From contig CM064424.1 in assembly GCA_032690845.1 (NCBI GenBank), forward strand, positions 47,071,511-47,135,510: DNA of 64,000 nucleotides, in the 5' to 3' direction. How positions within the stretch are numbered: the first letter of the stretch is position 1; the number at the start of each line of letters is the position of its first letter. The notes beneath the pieces are model-generated. The model made no database searches and was not told the DNA's origin. It worked only from the letters and a program-made list of their open reading frames with translations. Shown here one piece after another: positions 45,763 to 58,202 of this stretch. Source of the stretch: Eleusine coracana subsp. coracana (lineage: Eukaryota > Streptophyta > Magnoliopsida > Poales > Poaceae). A program made the position numbers and the translations under genes.

Positions 45763-46560
45763 CACCACCAGCTAGTGAAACCCACCTCGCGATAGTATAT
45801 CACGGTAGTATATCACCGTAGTATATGTACAGCCATGGTTGTAAATTTTGATGTCTACAGTTGTATATTTTTTACCGAAGTCATATATTTTTTGGTCGAC
45901 ATTTTTATGACCACCAGCTGGTCAAACTAGCCTTCACGATCGTATATCATGGTAGTATATGTACAATCGTGGTCATATATTTTCAGTTCAATAGTCGTAT
46001 ATTTTCTATCGAGATCGTATATTTTCAGATCGATATTGTTTTTCACCACCAGGTGGTCAAAACAACCTTCACGATCGTATATCGCGGTAGTATATGTATA
46101 ACTATGGTCATATATTTTCGGGTCAATAGTCGTATATTTTCTATCAGGTCATATATTTTCAGGTTGATATTTTTTTTCCGCTAGCTGATCAAACCAACCT
46201 CCGCGATAGTATATCGCGGTAGCATCTTTTCAATCGCGGTCATATATTTTTAGGTCAACAATTGTATATTTTCTACCAAGGTCATATATTTTTAGCTTGA
46301 TGTTTTCTTTTTACCACCAGCTGGTCAAACCAACCTTCATGATTGTATATCATGGTAGTATGTTTTCAACTGTGGTGGTATATTTTCAAGTCACATGTCA
46401 TATATTTTGTATCGAGGTTGTATATTTACTGGTCGATATTTTTTTTACCACCAACTGGTCAAACAACCTTCGCGTTAGTATATCGTGATAGTATATTTTT
46501 AACCATTGTAGTATGTCTTTAAGTTTAGATAGTATATTTTAAAGATCAAATATGACTGAC
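45763..46560 (+). repeat. ~135-bp tandem repeat array, six units
   Basis: Units begin with caccaccagctggtcaaacc-type sequence at about 45763, 45909, 46043, 46178, 46312 and 46446, a spacing of 134-146 bp. Each then has gatcgtatatcgcggtagta, a caatcgcggtcatatatttt-like phrase and tcgatattttttt. A seventh start (45648) is inside the left TIR. Confidence 0.88.
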
Positions 46561-48358
46561 GCATATATTTTAGAGGTAATATATCTTTAAGATCTTATAT
46601 ATACTTATAAAATATCATTGTATACACTTTTAAAAAATATAGAGTCATGAGTATATAAATATATACTCATAAGTACATAGATTTCTCGCATACTATTAGT
46701 CTTAAAATAGATTACAAGATGTAGTATATATACTACATAAGGAGGTATATATACCACTTGAGATTACAAGAAAATAGATTCTTTATAAAATACATCAACA
46801 TCAATATCGCATTTAGGTATCAAAATTTAGTAGAAAAGAGAAAGAAAATGGATTAGTATATATACTGCTCTATCCATATGTGTAATTTTCCGCATATTGT
46901 TAGTATTAAAATAGATTTAAAGATGTAGTATATATACTACATGGGATAAATATATATACTACTTGAGATTATAAGAAAATAAATTTCTTTATAAAATACA
47001 TCAACAACAACAAAAATAATATACTATCATTGATGTACTATTACATTGGAAAAAAATATTCTGCAACAAGTGCAATAGTATATGTACACTTACCTGGTTG
47101 CTATATAATACTACTCTTAAACAATAGTATAATGATTCAATAGTATATGATCTAAATCTGAAAATAAAATTAAAATAAAATTTACAACAAAATATAAAAA
47201 TCAAATTATCGGAGGCAACATCCAAAATCTGGATATACACGAATAAAACAAAAAATTAAGAAAATATATGATTGTCCATACCAACGTTGAGCAAATACAA
47301 TGAAGAGCGATTATTTGTATATTGTATAGTAGTATATATACTACATGAGATTATAGAACAAATACCGAGAAGTAGTATACGATCATAGATGTATTGTCAT
47401 AAAATAAAAAAAATAGATTATAAGAGGTACTATATATACTATATGAGGTAGTATATATACTACTTAAGATTATAACAAAATGGATTCTTTATAAAATATA
47501 TCAACATCAACAGAGATGTACTATTGCATTGAAAAAAATACTATTCTACTACATGTGCAATAGTATATCTGCACGTATCTGATTCATTTATAGGAGCTAT
47601 AAAATACTACTCTCAAATAATAGTATACTAATTAAATAGTATAAATATAGTTTCTATAATCTTTTATGTTATAAGGTAAAATACTATTGATAATGAAGTA
47701 CTATATCAACCTAATGATAATTGAACAAATGAGTTGTATATACTACTAACATAAACTACAACTATATAGTATTATCTATGTGTTATACACTAGTAGTTTT
47801 ACTTAATATATATACTCTCACTTTCACTTTAGTAGTTTTGTTTGATGTATATATACTCCTATTTTCATAAATAGTATATATACTCCTGCTTTCATAAATA
47901 TTATGCGCTTGTATAGTTTTATTAGTATTTATATTCCTGTTTAAGTAATTTTGTATCGTGTATATATACTCCTACTTTCATAAATAGTATATGTATACTT
48001 TGCACACTAGAACAAAGAAAAGTAGCACGATCAAAGGTTTTAGATGGTGTAAATCTAAAAAATAAAATAGAAATAAAATCCTCAAAAGATTTGAAAATAG
48101 GTATCTAAAAAAAAGCTAAGCTTCTTGCTAGCTTTTTTCCTTGCCTATGCATCTGGCAGCGTGGAACTCAAAGAATCAGCAGAAAAATCAAAGGGGAAGA
48201 GGAAAAAGCATGAACGAACACACAAAAAAAATAGCTTATGGTGCTGGTCACCAAAGATAAGGCCACGCAGAGGCTCACGCGGATCCGCAAGGAAAAAAAT
48301 AGACAAAAATCAGATCCAATGATAGAGGGAAAAAGAAAAGAAAAAATTCTAAACTGAG
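46561..48358. other. AT-rich core with tagtatatatacta palindromes
   Basis: Very AT-rich, with more than a dozen copies of agtatatatactac or close variants. Two near-duplicate stretches are seen (about 46660-46800 and 46860-47000, with similar sequence again at 47400-47540). No gene is supported. Confidence 0.6.
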
Positions 48359-48829
48359 GTGCTTCAGCTCATGAACCAGCTCCTAATTAAGAGAACGCCA
48401 GGCAAAGACCTCACCTCGTCAGGAGCTGCTGCTGCTGTTGCTCGTGCAAGTGGGGATGTCACGAGGACTGCTGCTCTCGCACGCTCAGAGGTGGCCAGGG
48501 ATAGATCTGCTTCTCGTGCGCAAGGTGGCGTAGCAGGACCCAGCAGTTCATCCGTCTCCGTCGACCGCTGCTTGGTGCTCGCACGCCACCTCCTTCTCCG
48601 GCGTCCTGATGGCCATCCATGGATCTACAGGGTGAGCAAGAGGCTTAGAATGGAGAGAGAGAGAGGAGAGATTCAAAATAAAGCTGGAGAGAGAAATACA
48701 AATAACAACCACATATTTATAGTAGTTTATGATATACTACTGGATGGTCCAATATACTACTACGCCGCGTTTATATACTATTTTTATAGTATATATATAC
48801 TTGCGGAGGTTGGTTTGACCATTTGGTAG
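48359..48829 (+). other. GC-rich ORF inside the AT-rich TIR element, possibly captured
   Basis: A 156-codon open frame whose first two-thirds lies in a GC-rich patch (48370-48640) unlike the rest of the element. The alanine/arginine-rich translation (SSGAAAAVARASGDVTRTAA) has no motif I recognise. A splice-donor-like ctacag|ggtgag occurs at about 48630. It may be a captured exon, in either orientation, or chance. Confidence 0.3.
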
Positions 48830-49050
48830 TGGATAAAGGACTCATGTAGCTGCTGGCAGAAAAAGTAGGGGACACAAAAGATTCTTTGCATCTAGCTCCT
48901 GACACAAAAGTAGGGGACTAAGAACACGGCTTGGGTGCCACCGCTTGCTTTATTGCTTCAACAGCGTACATGCAGCAGACCATAAACCGCCTGGTAGTCA
49001 AACGATCGGCGCGGTGAATAATATTCAGCGCGCTGCGCTCCATATAGAGA

Positions 49051-49052
<2 letters not shown>

Positions 49053-49086
<34 letters not shown>
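49053..49086. repeat. (AT)17 microsatellite
   Basis: Right-hand counterpart of the (TA)n tract at 45305-45418. The two were probably one tract before insertion. Confidence 0.95.
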
Positions 49087-49088
<2 letters not shown>

Positions 49089-49343
49089 TTATTGGGCATA
49101 AAATATAGATAAGATATATTCATTCAATGATGATAGGGAAGGTTACAAGTGATCATCAAGTACAAGGTACAGAAGAACTGATTACTCGCAGGTAATTGAT
49201 TTCTGAAGAAATCTATTCTCCTATTATAGCTAAGGGATGAAGATGTAATTATTACTATCCCAAGAACAAGAAAAAGAGCACATGATTAAGAAAAGAGGTG
49301 GTTCAGCAGCTTCCTCTTCTTCCTCGGCAAAGTATCACTGTCA

Positions 49344-49577
49344 TCAGACATTACCCGATGGACAATGGGAAGAGAGGGCGGCCTCGCCGATGCCATTCTT
49401 CATGATTGTGTCATCCAACAACTCGTTAGTTGATTTCTGACGCTGAAGCGGCTGAGGATTTTGGATTAAAAGGATCACTCTGGGGATTGAAGAGGCAAAA
49501 AATATTCCCCAAAATGAACTTAGCAGATTCGGAGATAGATGATATTTTTCTATCAAAGCTCTCAGAAGCAGACCCAT
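49344..49577 (-). other. Antisense ORF between integrase and 3' LTR
   Basis: 77 codons on the strand opposite to gag-pol. The position fits the extra antisense ORFs known from Tat-branch Gypsy elements, but no conserved motif is seen (LLRALIEKYHLSPN, NELLDDTIMKNGIG). The surrounding 49087-49916 is the element 3' region with a purine-rich end, ggacatgggggca, before the LTR. Confidence 0.3.
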
Positions 49578-49916
49578 GGTCGAAGGAGTTGAGATAAAAA
49601 GGGAGTCGGTCGAAGGAGCTATTTATAGGGTCTGCACACGACCTTTGAAGAACCCAGACGCCGCTCTACATTAATTAGGGGGAGTAAGAAGTGGAGAGGT
49701 TCGAGGAGAAAAGATAAGAATAAGGACGGTCAAAAAGAAAACCAGCAATCAAGACGGTGCAGAAAGATGATGAGTCACAATTAAGAGGAGCATGAGTGGT
49801 TGGGGGTATATATAAGATGAAGTTTAACCGTGGGTGGAGCACCATAAATGCGCGTGGTAAATGAGGAAATAAAATCCAGCGCACGAAGTATTTCATACCC
49901 CGGACATGGGGGCATG

Positions 49917-51207
49917 TGTTGGCACCAGAATTTGACCAATCCTATCTATCAGAGGCGGGAAATTAAAATTGGCTGGAGTCAATGATATTCAACGACCGAT
50001 GGAAGTTAAGTGGGCCCATTAGGGTTATTTTATTTCTTTCTGTATCTAGTTTATATTTTATTTTTTTTAAAAAAACCTAGTTGGTTTGTTTAGGAGTCCA
50101 GACCAAGTCGGGTCAAAACCTGTTGCATGAGGTTATAAATATGTAATAGGATTTGTAAGAAAAGATAACACTTTCGTTCAATACAATTCGGCGCATCGCC
50201 AACGTTTTTGACGAAACCCTCATCTCGTGCGGGCTGCATCGGCTCCGATCTCGGTGTGAGATTTGGATTAGTCACCCTCGGTAATTCTATCAATTTCAGC
50301 AAGTATTTTCTTATTAATTTGATATTCTAGTTGTTATCGTTAGAATTACTAGTTATCCAGTAATTAGATCTGTTTAGTGCTTGTTCTATCGACTCTGATT
50401 GCAATATTATCTTGGTTGAAGCCGATCTATTATAATCTTGGTAGATTTTATAGGTATTATTTAGGTTTGATTATTCGAGTCACTTTGTTAACTTTATCTA
50501 TAAATTGATTAAATCTATTTTTATCTACCGTGTTTGAATACTATCTCGATTAAGTTCAATCTATTTGAATTAGTAAAGCGGCATCGGTTTTGACCTCTTG
50601 CTGGGTAGATAATCCAGATTTGATCAGTTTCTAGGTAGGGTCGATAGGGTTCTATCGGGACGTTTAGCCGATAGGTTATCACGGTTCAATCAACTTTCTG
50701 ATGCTTAATTGATCATATCATTTATTTTGATAGTCGTTTGCCCCCCTGCTTAAATAAGATAGATTTAACGATTATGAGGCGTATTTGCAATACCAGCTAA
50801 TTAAATCTATCGACATGACACCATCGATAGAGCGAGTTTATACGTATTTACTGTAGATCTATCGACTCAGCTCTATCGACTCTGGCACTTTTCATTGACG
50901 TGGCCCGTCCTTTTGGGAATACTGTAGATTTGTCGATTCTGGCCAGTCAACTCGTTCTTTTATCGGCAGTTATGATCCTAGACTGTTTACTAAATTAAAT
51001 TTTGCTGATAAGCTGATACAATCAGCTGATTGGCCTAGTTTCTTTCATTTTCTTTATTTTTATAGCCTCGGTTGATTTCACAAATAGTGACAATCAGCTT
51101 GTCGGTTTGCAGGGAAAATCGACTCGCACGTCCCGGTTTCTTGTATTGAGCCTACACTGGAGTCAAGCAAATCTCCCAGGTCACGCGTGGTAATTTTTGT
51201 GTCAACA
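49917..51207 (+). repeat. 3' LTR of the 13.5 kb Gypsy
   Basis: 1,291 bp, beginning tgttggcaccagaatttgac and ending tttgtgtcaaca. It is followed by the ccagg target duplication. It holds about 78 bp (50296-50373) absent from the 5' LTR. Confidence 0.93.
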
Positions 51208-51212
51208 CCAGG

Positions 51213-52109
51213 GCCAAGTCAGCCAACCTCCCCCTTGGTCGCTCAACCTGATCATGAGGCGATTCGGGCCGAGTGTCCAAGTGTCACTTCCTCGCTCATT
51301 TTCTAAAGTCGGTGCGCCGAGGTTCCGTGCCGGTTACTCTCCAGTGCCGACCTATGGGCCCTATATAAAGAGAGGGGAGGCTTCACACTGACACACACAT
51401 CCAAGAGATGAGAGCCACACAACAAAGTTGTTAGTACTATCTAGTTTAGTACTTCGAATAGGTGGAGAGTGAGGAGAAGTCTTGGAGTGGAGCCTTGTTT
51501 GTGGGCCCTCTACTCCAACCTTGTAACTCGTCGTAGTCTTGCCTTATCAAGTAAGTCTTCAAGTTGGAGTCTTATCGAGTAAGTCTTTGAGTTTATTTAT
51601 GTTCTTAAGCTTTCTTATTTAAGTAAGTTGAGTGCTCATTTACTAGTGGGTTCAAAGTCTTATATCCTATATAGGTTGTTTTGTCCAAGTGACGCCTTAG
51701 CTAAATAGTGATTGATAACTTAGGTGTGGTGCTTAGGTTAGAAATCATCTTTGATCACCTTGTAATCCACAGTCTGCAGAGGTAGGTAGTAGGTGGTGAC
51801 AGTCCTATCTATCCATTGCACTCCTCCATGTTTGGTTGCGACGTTTGTCTGAGATGGAGTTGCCTTGTGTATGTCGGGCATGAATCCGTACCTAAAGCAG
51901 TAATTAGAGCATCGATCTTATTTATTTAGGAGCTTACCCATAGATAAACCTCTCTATCCTACACCAACATTTATCTCTTGTGTCCTTGGACTGACTAGAA
52001 TTTAGGATTTACCTATGCCGTTCCTTGGACTGGTAACCCTTGGAATACTCCATGGGGAAGTGCTATAGTGGTATTTCCGATTAGTTTGTGATCATTAAAA
52101 GTACCAACA
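51213..52109 (+). repeat. Right part of the LTR split by the 13.5 kb Gypsy
   Basis: Continues the LTR begun at 37352. It has a TATA-like ccctatataaagag (about 51360-51374), a gtaagtcttcaagttggagt phrase, and the ccttggaatactcc...gaagtgctatagtggta region common near the end of such LTRs. It ends aagtaccaaca. Including the left part it is about 1.2 kb. No clear 5-bp target duplication was found around the joined LTR. Confidence 0.62.
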
Positions 52110-52746
52110 AGGAGAGAGAGCGCGAGTGGGGAGGGGGCAAAACGATGGTCAGGACTCCAGTTTTGGAGCCCAATTTCGGACCAAGGGGGTTAGCCGCCGG
52201 TGAGCGGTAGTCATGCGACGCAGTGAGTAGGGCCCGTGTGGGGACATAGAGGGGAAGGGGCTAACAGGTGGGCACCACTATGATTTTATTTTTTGGTTGG
52301 TTTTCCAAATTGACTCTCCTGTTTATTTTAGTATCTTTAATTCTGGAGCTTCGGTGGGCAAAACAAAAATATGGGTGTGTTCATAATGATGTGCTCTAAA
52401 CTATAAAAATGATAATGTTCCAAAGTTGGCATTTGAATCTAAATAAGAATTTTTCAAAGAGGGATTGTTTTTAAGCCTTTGGGCATTTATTTGGGGCACT
52501 TAAGTTTGGAACAAAAATCTGGGGTTTGGCTCAAAATTATGTTTAACCCTTCCCTACAACATATATTTTTGATATGACTATGTTATATTCAAAATATTTA
52601 TCTTGTTCAAATTGGCTCAATTCTGACCAGTTTTTTGTTCAAATGATGCTCAGAAGTTTTCAAATATTTGGAGTAGCCTTACCTTTTTGTTTCTTGTTAC
52701 GACTATGGGTGTAAATTCTAGTTTCCTGATACCTAGGGTGTCACAC
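52110..52746 (+). repeat. Right part of the ~3.6 kb solo LTR
   Basis: Purine-rich start, then AT-rich, ending ccctaggtgtcaca-like sequence (gggtgtcaca at 52737-52746), followed by caaag. No gene. Confidence 0.7.
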
Positions 52747-52751
52747 AAAGC

Positions 52752-53611
52752 ATTGATGGTGCCGACTTCATGTCCTTTGGCCTCCTCGTCCATCTAATTC
52801 ATGAGGAGGTCCATTTAACGGTGTGCATGCTCCAATGGCACGAGTGAAGACAATCATCACTCTATCCTTCGTTAGAGACCATCTTCTCAATCAATTATTT
52901 TGCCTTCTCAACAGTCAATGAGAAGAAGGCTCCTCCCATGGCAGCATCAATGTGCACACGAACTGAGTCCGTTGTAGATGTTCTGGATGATAAACAATTC
53001 ATCCATCTCGTGATGAGGATAGGCGGCAATGCATTCTTACAGCCTCTCCCAAACCTCGGGGCTGACTCCTTGGATTCCTACTGAAAGCTTGAAGTTCTCT
53101 CGCAAAGGATGTTGATTTGCCCCAACAGGAAGAACTTGGCAAGTAACACAGTTGAACACTTGTCCTAGGTATCGATAGAAACTATTGTAGATGGGCACTA
53201 GCATCCTCATTGGCCTTCCCACGCAGAATGGGCAGACCAACACCATGGTAGTGAGACCCGTCTTGATCTCAAAGTTTGCATCTTCCGCGATGTTGGGTGC
53301 AATAGGAATGTTGGATGCCGAGGGAGCAGAGAAATCACAGAGACTCTTCTGGGCCATGATCTTGAAGCTTGATGGTGCGGGGATGACTGATTCACTTGCA
53401 GACATGAACTTCTAAGAAGGGATGAGACGTGCATGTATCTTTCTCAAGAGTTGTTTAGGATCTTCAACAAAGTTCTCAGGCAAGGTGAAACCGGTCATAC
53501 ACTACACTGTTTTCACACAGAAGGAGAAAACATACAAGATTAGCCTATTTGGGAAATTGCCAAATAATCACATATGCAACAATTGGACATTGGTAATTTT
53601 CTTGATCTAAT
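52752..53611 (-). pseudogene. Athila-like Gypsy gag, N-terminal part
   Basis: The best open stretch (53405-53037) reads MAQKSLCDFSAPSASNIPIA then NFEIKTGLTTMV, the usual start of Athila-type gag. Beyond it the frame is broken, but the sequence continues leftwards to 52752, where the solo LTR interrupts it. The zinc-knuckle end is found on the other side at 34282-34345. The gag sits downstream of a PBS and LTR in the same orientation, as in an intact element's 5' end. Protease and pol are missing. Confidence 0.78.
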
Positions 53612-53632
53612 GCCTTCCCCAGCAATGGCTCC
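53612..53632 (-). other. Primer-binding site of the Athila-like element
   Basis: On the minus strand TGGAGCCATTGCTGGGGAAG follows the LTR end by a few bases. It is one base off the TGGCGCC start usual in Athila-type elements. Confidence 0.75.
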
Positions 53633-53637
53633 AGAAA

Positions 53638-55060
53638 TGATTTTTGGTGTTTTTAATGAATGCAGCTAATCTATAAGCACATGGAGAATACCATTGTAGC
53701 ATTTCACCCAAAAGTATTCAGGGTATCATATTTATTTTATCCCAAGGGAAGGCGTGAGGATCAAGATGGTTATCATGTACTACATAAATAAATACTAGTC
53801 TAGTGGAGAAGGACAAAGAAAGAGATAAGTCCCTACATTGATTTCATATAGTTATATAGTTTACATTATATACTACTATACAAATATATAAGCAATGCAA
53901 CTCAAACAGATCATCACACCTTGGGCATTTGATTTTGCCCTGCATCCACTATATGATTCCGGCCAAGAGCCTATTGCATATCTGAACATGGGGGATTTCA
54001 AAGGACAAATAGGGTTATCACCACCTACTGCCTACCCCAAGAAATCTGTGGGCTACATGATAAATAATGCATTCTATTGATCTAAGCACCATGCTTACAT
54101 CTCTAGAACAATACCCATAATCCCCTAGCGATGGATAAGAAATGGAGTAATCACATTAAAGCGAAAAGCATGTGGAAATGATCTAAGTCAGACATTAGTC
54201 ATGCATTGGTATAATGAAATAAATAAAGAATGTAGTAAGGGCCTATGTCCAACATGGTAGTGTAACATAACAACACTACTAACATGCAAGCATAATAACC
54301 ACGTACATGAATGGATCATATAATCAAACAAGAAACACATGACCCAAGCATAACTATATCGAAAGACTAAATATATTAAATAGATCAAAGTGTTACAAAA
54401 GGAGAAAGATACAAGAGTCATACCACAACTCCAAGGAATACTTGTGAACTGAAGAAGACTCTATTCAAAGCCTAACTCCATTGAAACTAAAGAGAAACTC
54501 GAAATACAAAGAGAGCGATGCTTTTAAGTGTGTGTTAAGGAGTAAAGACACACCCTTCTATTTATAGGGGTCCAAAGGCGGTTGCAAGGTCGATAACTCC
54601 TGCTTTAAGGGGGACAGCCGCTTTTGGAGAGTCGGTGGGAAACCATCATAGGAAGTTGGGCCCCATTGGGCCTACTCTTTGTTCAGTCGAACAAGCCTGT
54701 TCGATCGAACACGGGTGGTGCCCAGTGCCCCCGGCTCTTCTGGCACACTGGTGGGTGGACCCCCTTGACTCCTCCAGGGCTTAGCCTTTCTGTATGTTGG
54801 TTTGGTGCTGCAGGTGGGCCATTTGATCCATGGAAATCCCTGTTGTTGAACTCTGATTGGAAGAAGTTGTGTTTCTTCGCCACATAGGTGTGTTTCCTCC
54901 TTTCTTTTGTGTTTCCTCCTTTCTTTTGTTGTATCTCCTGCATGTGAGCATTTCTCCAAGTACATGTGGAACTTTATTAATTCTAACTAACATGCATGGT
55001 GGGAATGTTGAATCCTCCTTTATTTTGAGTAATATTGATGGTCAGAAATGGTAGTTAACA
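53638..55060 (-). repeat. 5' LTR of the Athila-like element
   Basis: About 1.42 kb, starting TGTTAACTACCATTTCTGAC at 55060 and ending CCAAAAATCA at 53638. A TATA-like cctataaataga (about 54557-54568, minus) is a plausible promoter. A 16-18-bp unit caaaagaaaggaggaaacac is duplicated at 54890-54930. Weak open frames inside are not supported as genes. Confidence 0.75.
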
Positions 55061-55494
55061 ACCATCAATAGTTGGCCTACATGCTCTTTATTTATTGTTC
55101 ATATGACTTTGTTTGTGGACTATACTCATAGGGACCACATGCTACCTAGGTTGTTGACTAGTGTGATATGGTTTGATGAAGTGATTCTTGGTATAATTTG
55201 CATAAAGTGCTTGGGGATTATTTTTGAAAAATAAAATCTATAAGCTTACTCCTTAATGATTAGGAATATCCCACCCGAGCCATATGATTGATTCATTTGA
55301 TAAACCTTATGCATATGTTGCGTGTGTCTTCATTGAACTTTGTCAAATTGTTGTGACCCTAGTGAGATCCTTGTTATGTGTTGTTGATCAAGTCATGTGC
55401 ACATTCCCATCATATGCTATGTACATTGGAAGGTAGCATTACCACCATCATCATCCATCCATCTACCAAAAGAAATACTCCATGATATTCTTGT

Positions 55495-55537
<43 letters not shown>

Positions 55538-56415
55538 AGTTCCCATAGAAGGCATGGCTATCAAAAAAAATCTTGCTCTCATCTTTGAGCATGAAAAAAG
55601 AGAGAGAAGAAATAGCCATGGCCGATATCATTTCAAGGAAAGAGAGAGTCTACACATAAATGAGTATGCATCCACATCCACCACCCATACCCTTCCATAT
55701 GCTACTCTTCTAAACCGGAAGATATCATCACCTATATTCATCATCCGTCCATAAAATAAATTGCTCCACCATGCTTTGAGAAACTTCCTCTCTAATTACT
55801 CTTGCGAAAAGAGACATGGGCTATCAAGTATTCAAAAAAGAAAAAAAAAAGATAGTAACAATGATATCCCATGACTCAAATAAAAAAAGAGGCAGGATAT
55901 CACAAGAAGTACCCATTATCCACCACTCCATTCATTCCATCCATATATGTATACATACTTGATTGATGATTCATGACTTGTTTTTTCATTGGATCTGGTT
56001 TTGACTTGGTAATATATGAAGCACATGTATGTCTTGTTTTTATTCCCCACCCTGAGGTCCACATAAGTATATCTTTAGAAGTAGGAACAAGAAGAGGTAA
56101 CAGAAAAAGCCTCGGTGAGGATCCACACACATATATGAGTGACTTGAGAGAATTATTTCAGGAGTACAAATTTATTTTGTTTTTGAAAATTCTTCAAAAA
56201 ACAAAGTTACTTCGCACAAGGAGCAGCAATGGCCAAAATCTAAACCGTTTCACTCTTTAACCACCCGAGGTGACTTGGTAGACACTTCAAAGTCCATTGG
56301 TACAAGTATGGCTTGGAATTATCTACATGCTAACATCGTACCACTTGGAGTTCTTGATCCACCTTACTCCTTTACCTTTACTCGAGGACGAGCAAATGCT
56401 AAGTGTGGGGGCGTT
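55061..56415 (+). mobile_element. 3' non-coding region of a plus-strand Gypsy element
   Basis: It ends with cttgatccacctt, a ctcgaggacgagcaaatgct phrase and the polypurine tract aagtgtgggggcg just before the LTR at 56416. This tract and phrase are common just before Gypsy 3' LTRs in plants. The gag-pol part is not in the window; the minus-strand Athila-like LTR abuts it at 55060. Confidence 0.68.
55501..55534. repeat. (TC)17 microsatellite
   Basis: Perfect TC dinucleotide run. Confidence 0.97.
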
Positions 56416-57610
56416 TGTTGACGACCAGCAAGTACCAAATTTGACAGCAAAATACTTGCAAAAAACAATAAAAGCAAACAACCGACATAGTGGTATGAGT
56501 TTATTACTAACGAATTCCATAAGTATTGATGAATATTTGCTTGCATGTAATTTACCAACGTAATTGAGGTAAAATCCATGTCATCAAAGGAGAAAACACA
56601 TTTTTGACCAATAAAAGAGCAACACAAGGATCCACGAGCCTCCAAACAGGGTAAACTGACGTTCCACGGGGCCTCACACACATAAGTGATGAAGGGACCC
56701 ACCTACTAGTGCCCTAGAGAAAGTGGGGGACGGAAGATGGCAACTTCTGTTTGGCTGAACTGGAAGCGGGTCCTCTCATCTCCCATTTCCACGCGTCGCT
56801 CATTACCACCTTTCTAAGGTCGGTTGGCCTGGTTAGGGTGGCAATTACCGCCTTAGCAACTACCTTTGGGTCCTATAAATGAAGAGGAGAGGCTCTATTC
56901 TCCACACACCTCATGATAGAGTTTAGAGCTTCATTTTTCTTTAGACGTAGCGCTGCCCAAGTGCTTAGATAATAGGGAGAGAGTGAGGGGATGTCCAGAC
57001 GAGGAGTGTGCCTGTCCACCTCTCGTCCATACTTGTACCTCGATCGATGTTTGTCATATTTAGTAAGTCTTCGTGATTCCTTTTTTGGTCTTTAAGTGTC
57101 CTTTTTAAGTAAGTTTTACTTAGTTGCTTTGCTCTCTTAATGCTATATTGAGTTAGAGACCTTAGTTTTGACCCATCACAATTAGAGATTAATGCAGTTA
57201 TCGAAAGCGTAGACGTGATGTCTGGTTGTAGGTTACCTTTGTTTATCGTGTAGTACACGAATTGCTACGGAGAAGCAGTAGATGGTGACAAACCTATCTA
57301 CCCTTTGAAATCCTCTATGTTCAGTTACGCAGTAGGCTCTTGATAGGAATCGTCTGTGGATGCACGAGTAAACCGATGCCCAATTCAAGCAATCTAGTAG
57401 TACTCTTATCTTAATTAGGACTTATACCTATTAGGAATCCTCTTTACCCAATGCCACATTTACTTTGATGTTTTTGGATGAACTAGAAGTGAAGATTAGG
57501 TATACACGTTCTCTATAGATTTGATACCTCTGAAAAATAATCTTGGGAAAAAGATTTTTCAGCATCTGTACGTTTGTGGATTTATTTTGTTGTTGTTAAA
57601 ATACCTAACA
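56416..57610 (+). repeat. 3' LTR of the plus-strand Gypsy element
   Basis: About 1.2 kb, starting tgttgacgaccagcaagtac and ending tacctaaca. A TATA-like cctataaatgaagag (about 56873-56887) is present. It shares the start and the tggtatgagtttattactaa region with the LTR at 37352 and, inverted, with 34145-34205. The 5' partner is not in the window. Confidence 0.75.
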
Positions 57611-58202
57611 ACCACCTCCTCTGCTATTCATTGCTACTTCTTAATCTTCCTATTTTTGTGTTGACAACCACCTTGATACATTTGTACCTCCAAGGTTGCA
57701 ATCGGTTGATATTGTATTATATTTGAGGCGGATGGCACTATACCCTGCACTGCACAAGATGCATGCGTGGATATAGAAGCTTTATGGGTTTCTATTGTTT
57801 TTACTGCTTCCAAAGAGAAGCTTCTGTAGATGCATGGTTGACTGGTTGGCATGCCAAATTCTATTTTCATATTAATATAATAACAGGATAGATAAGGTAG
57901 ATATAGTGTGCCACACTTCATGTTGATTCGAACAAGCATACAATGGATATTGATAGTATTTGAATCTCTACCAGATAATTTGCTTTAGAAGATCGTCATT
58001 TAGTTTTTTGAGTCATTTAGTACAGCAAACTAAGAGATACAGAAACAAGGGATTCACAGCACCAGCCAATCAACAGGAAAAGCTAGTGACTCAAATTGAA
58101 TGAAACCTAGCACCTCTGATTTTGTGGACACTAAGATGCCTCACACGTTTTTTTTTTTTTTTGTTACAACATTGTAGAATAATAATTTTCTTCGTGCACG
58201 AT
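57611..58202. other. 3' flank of the intact DUF4220 gene
   Basis: No gene supported. A run of T (58149-58164) near 40 bp downstream of the stop may be in or near the polyadenylation region of the minus-strand gene. Confidence 0.45.

Noticed and set aside
53353..55060. Host gene suggested by open frames near 54600-54990
   Set aside because: Frames overlap on both strands inside an LTR and contain a duplicated short unit; no domain is seen.
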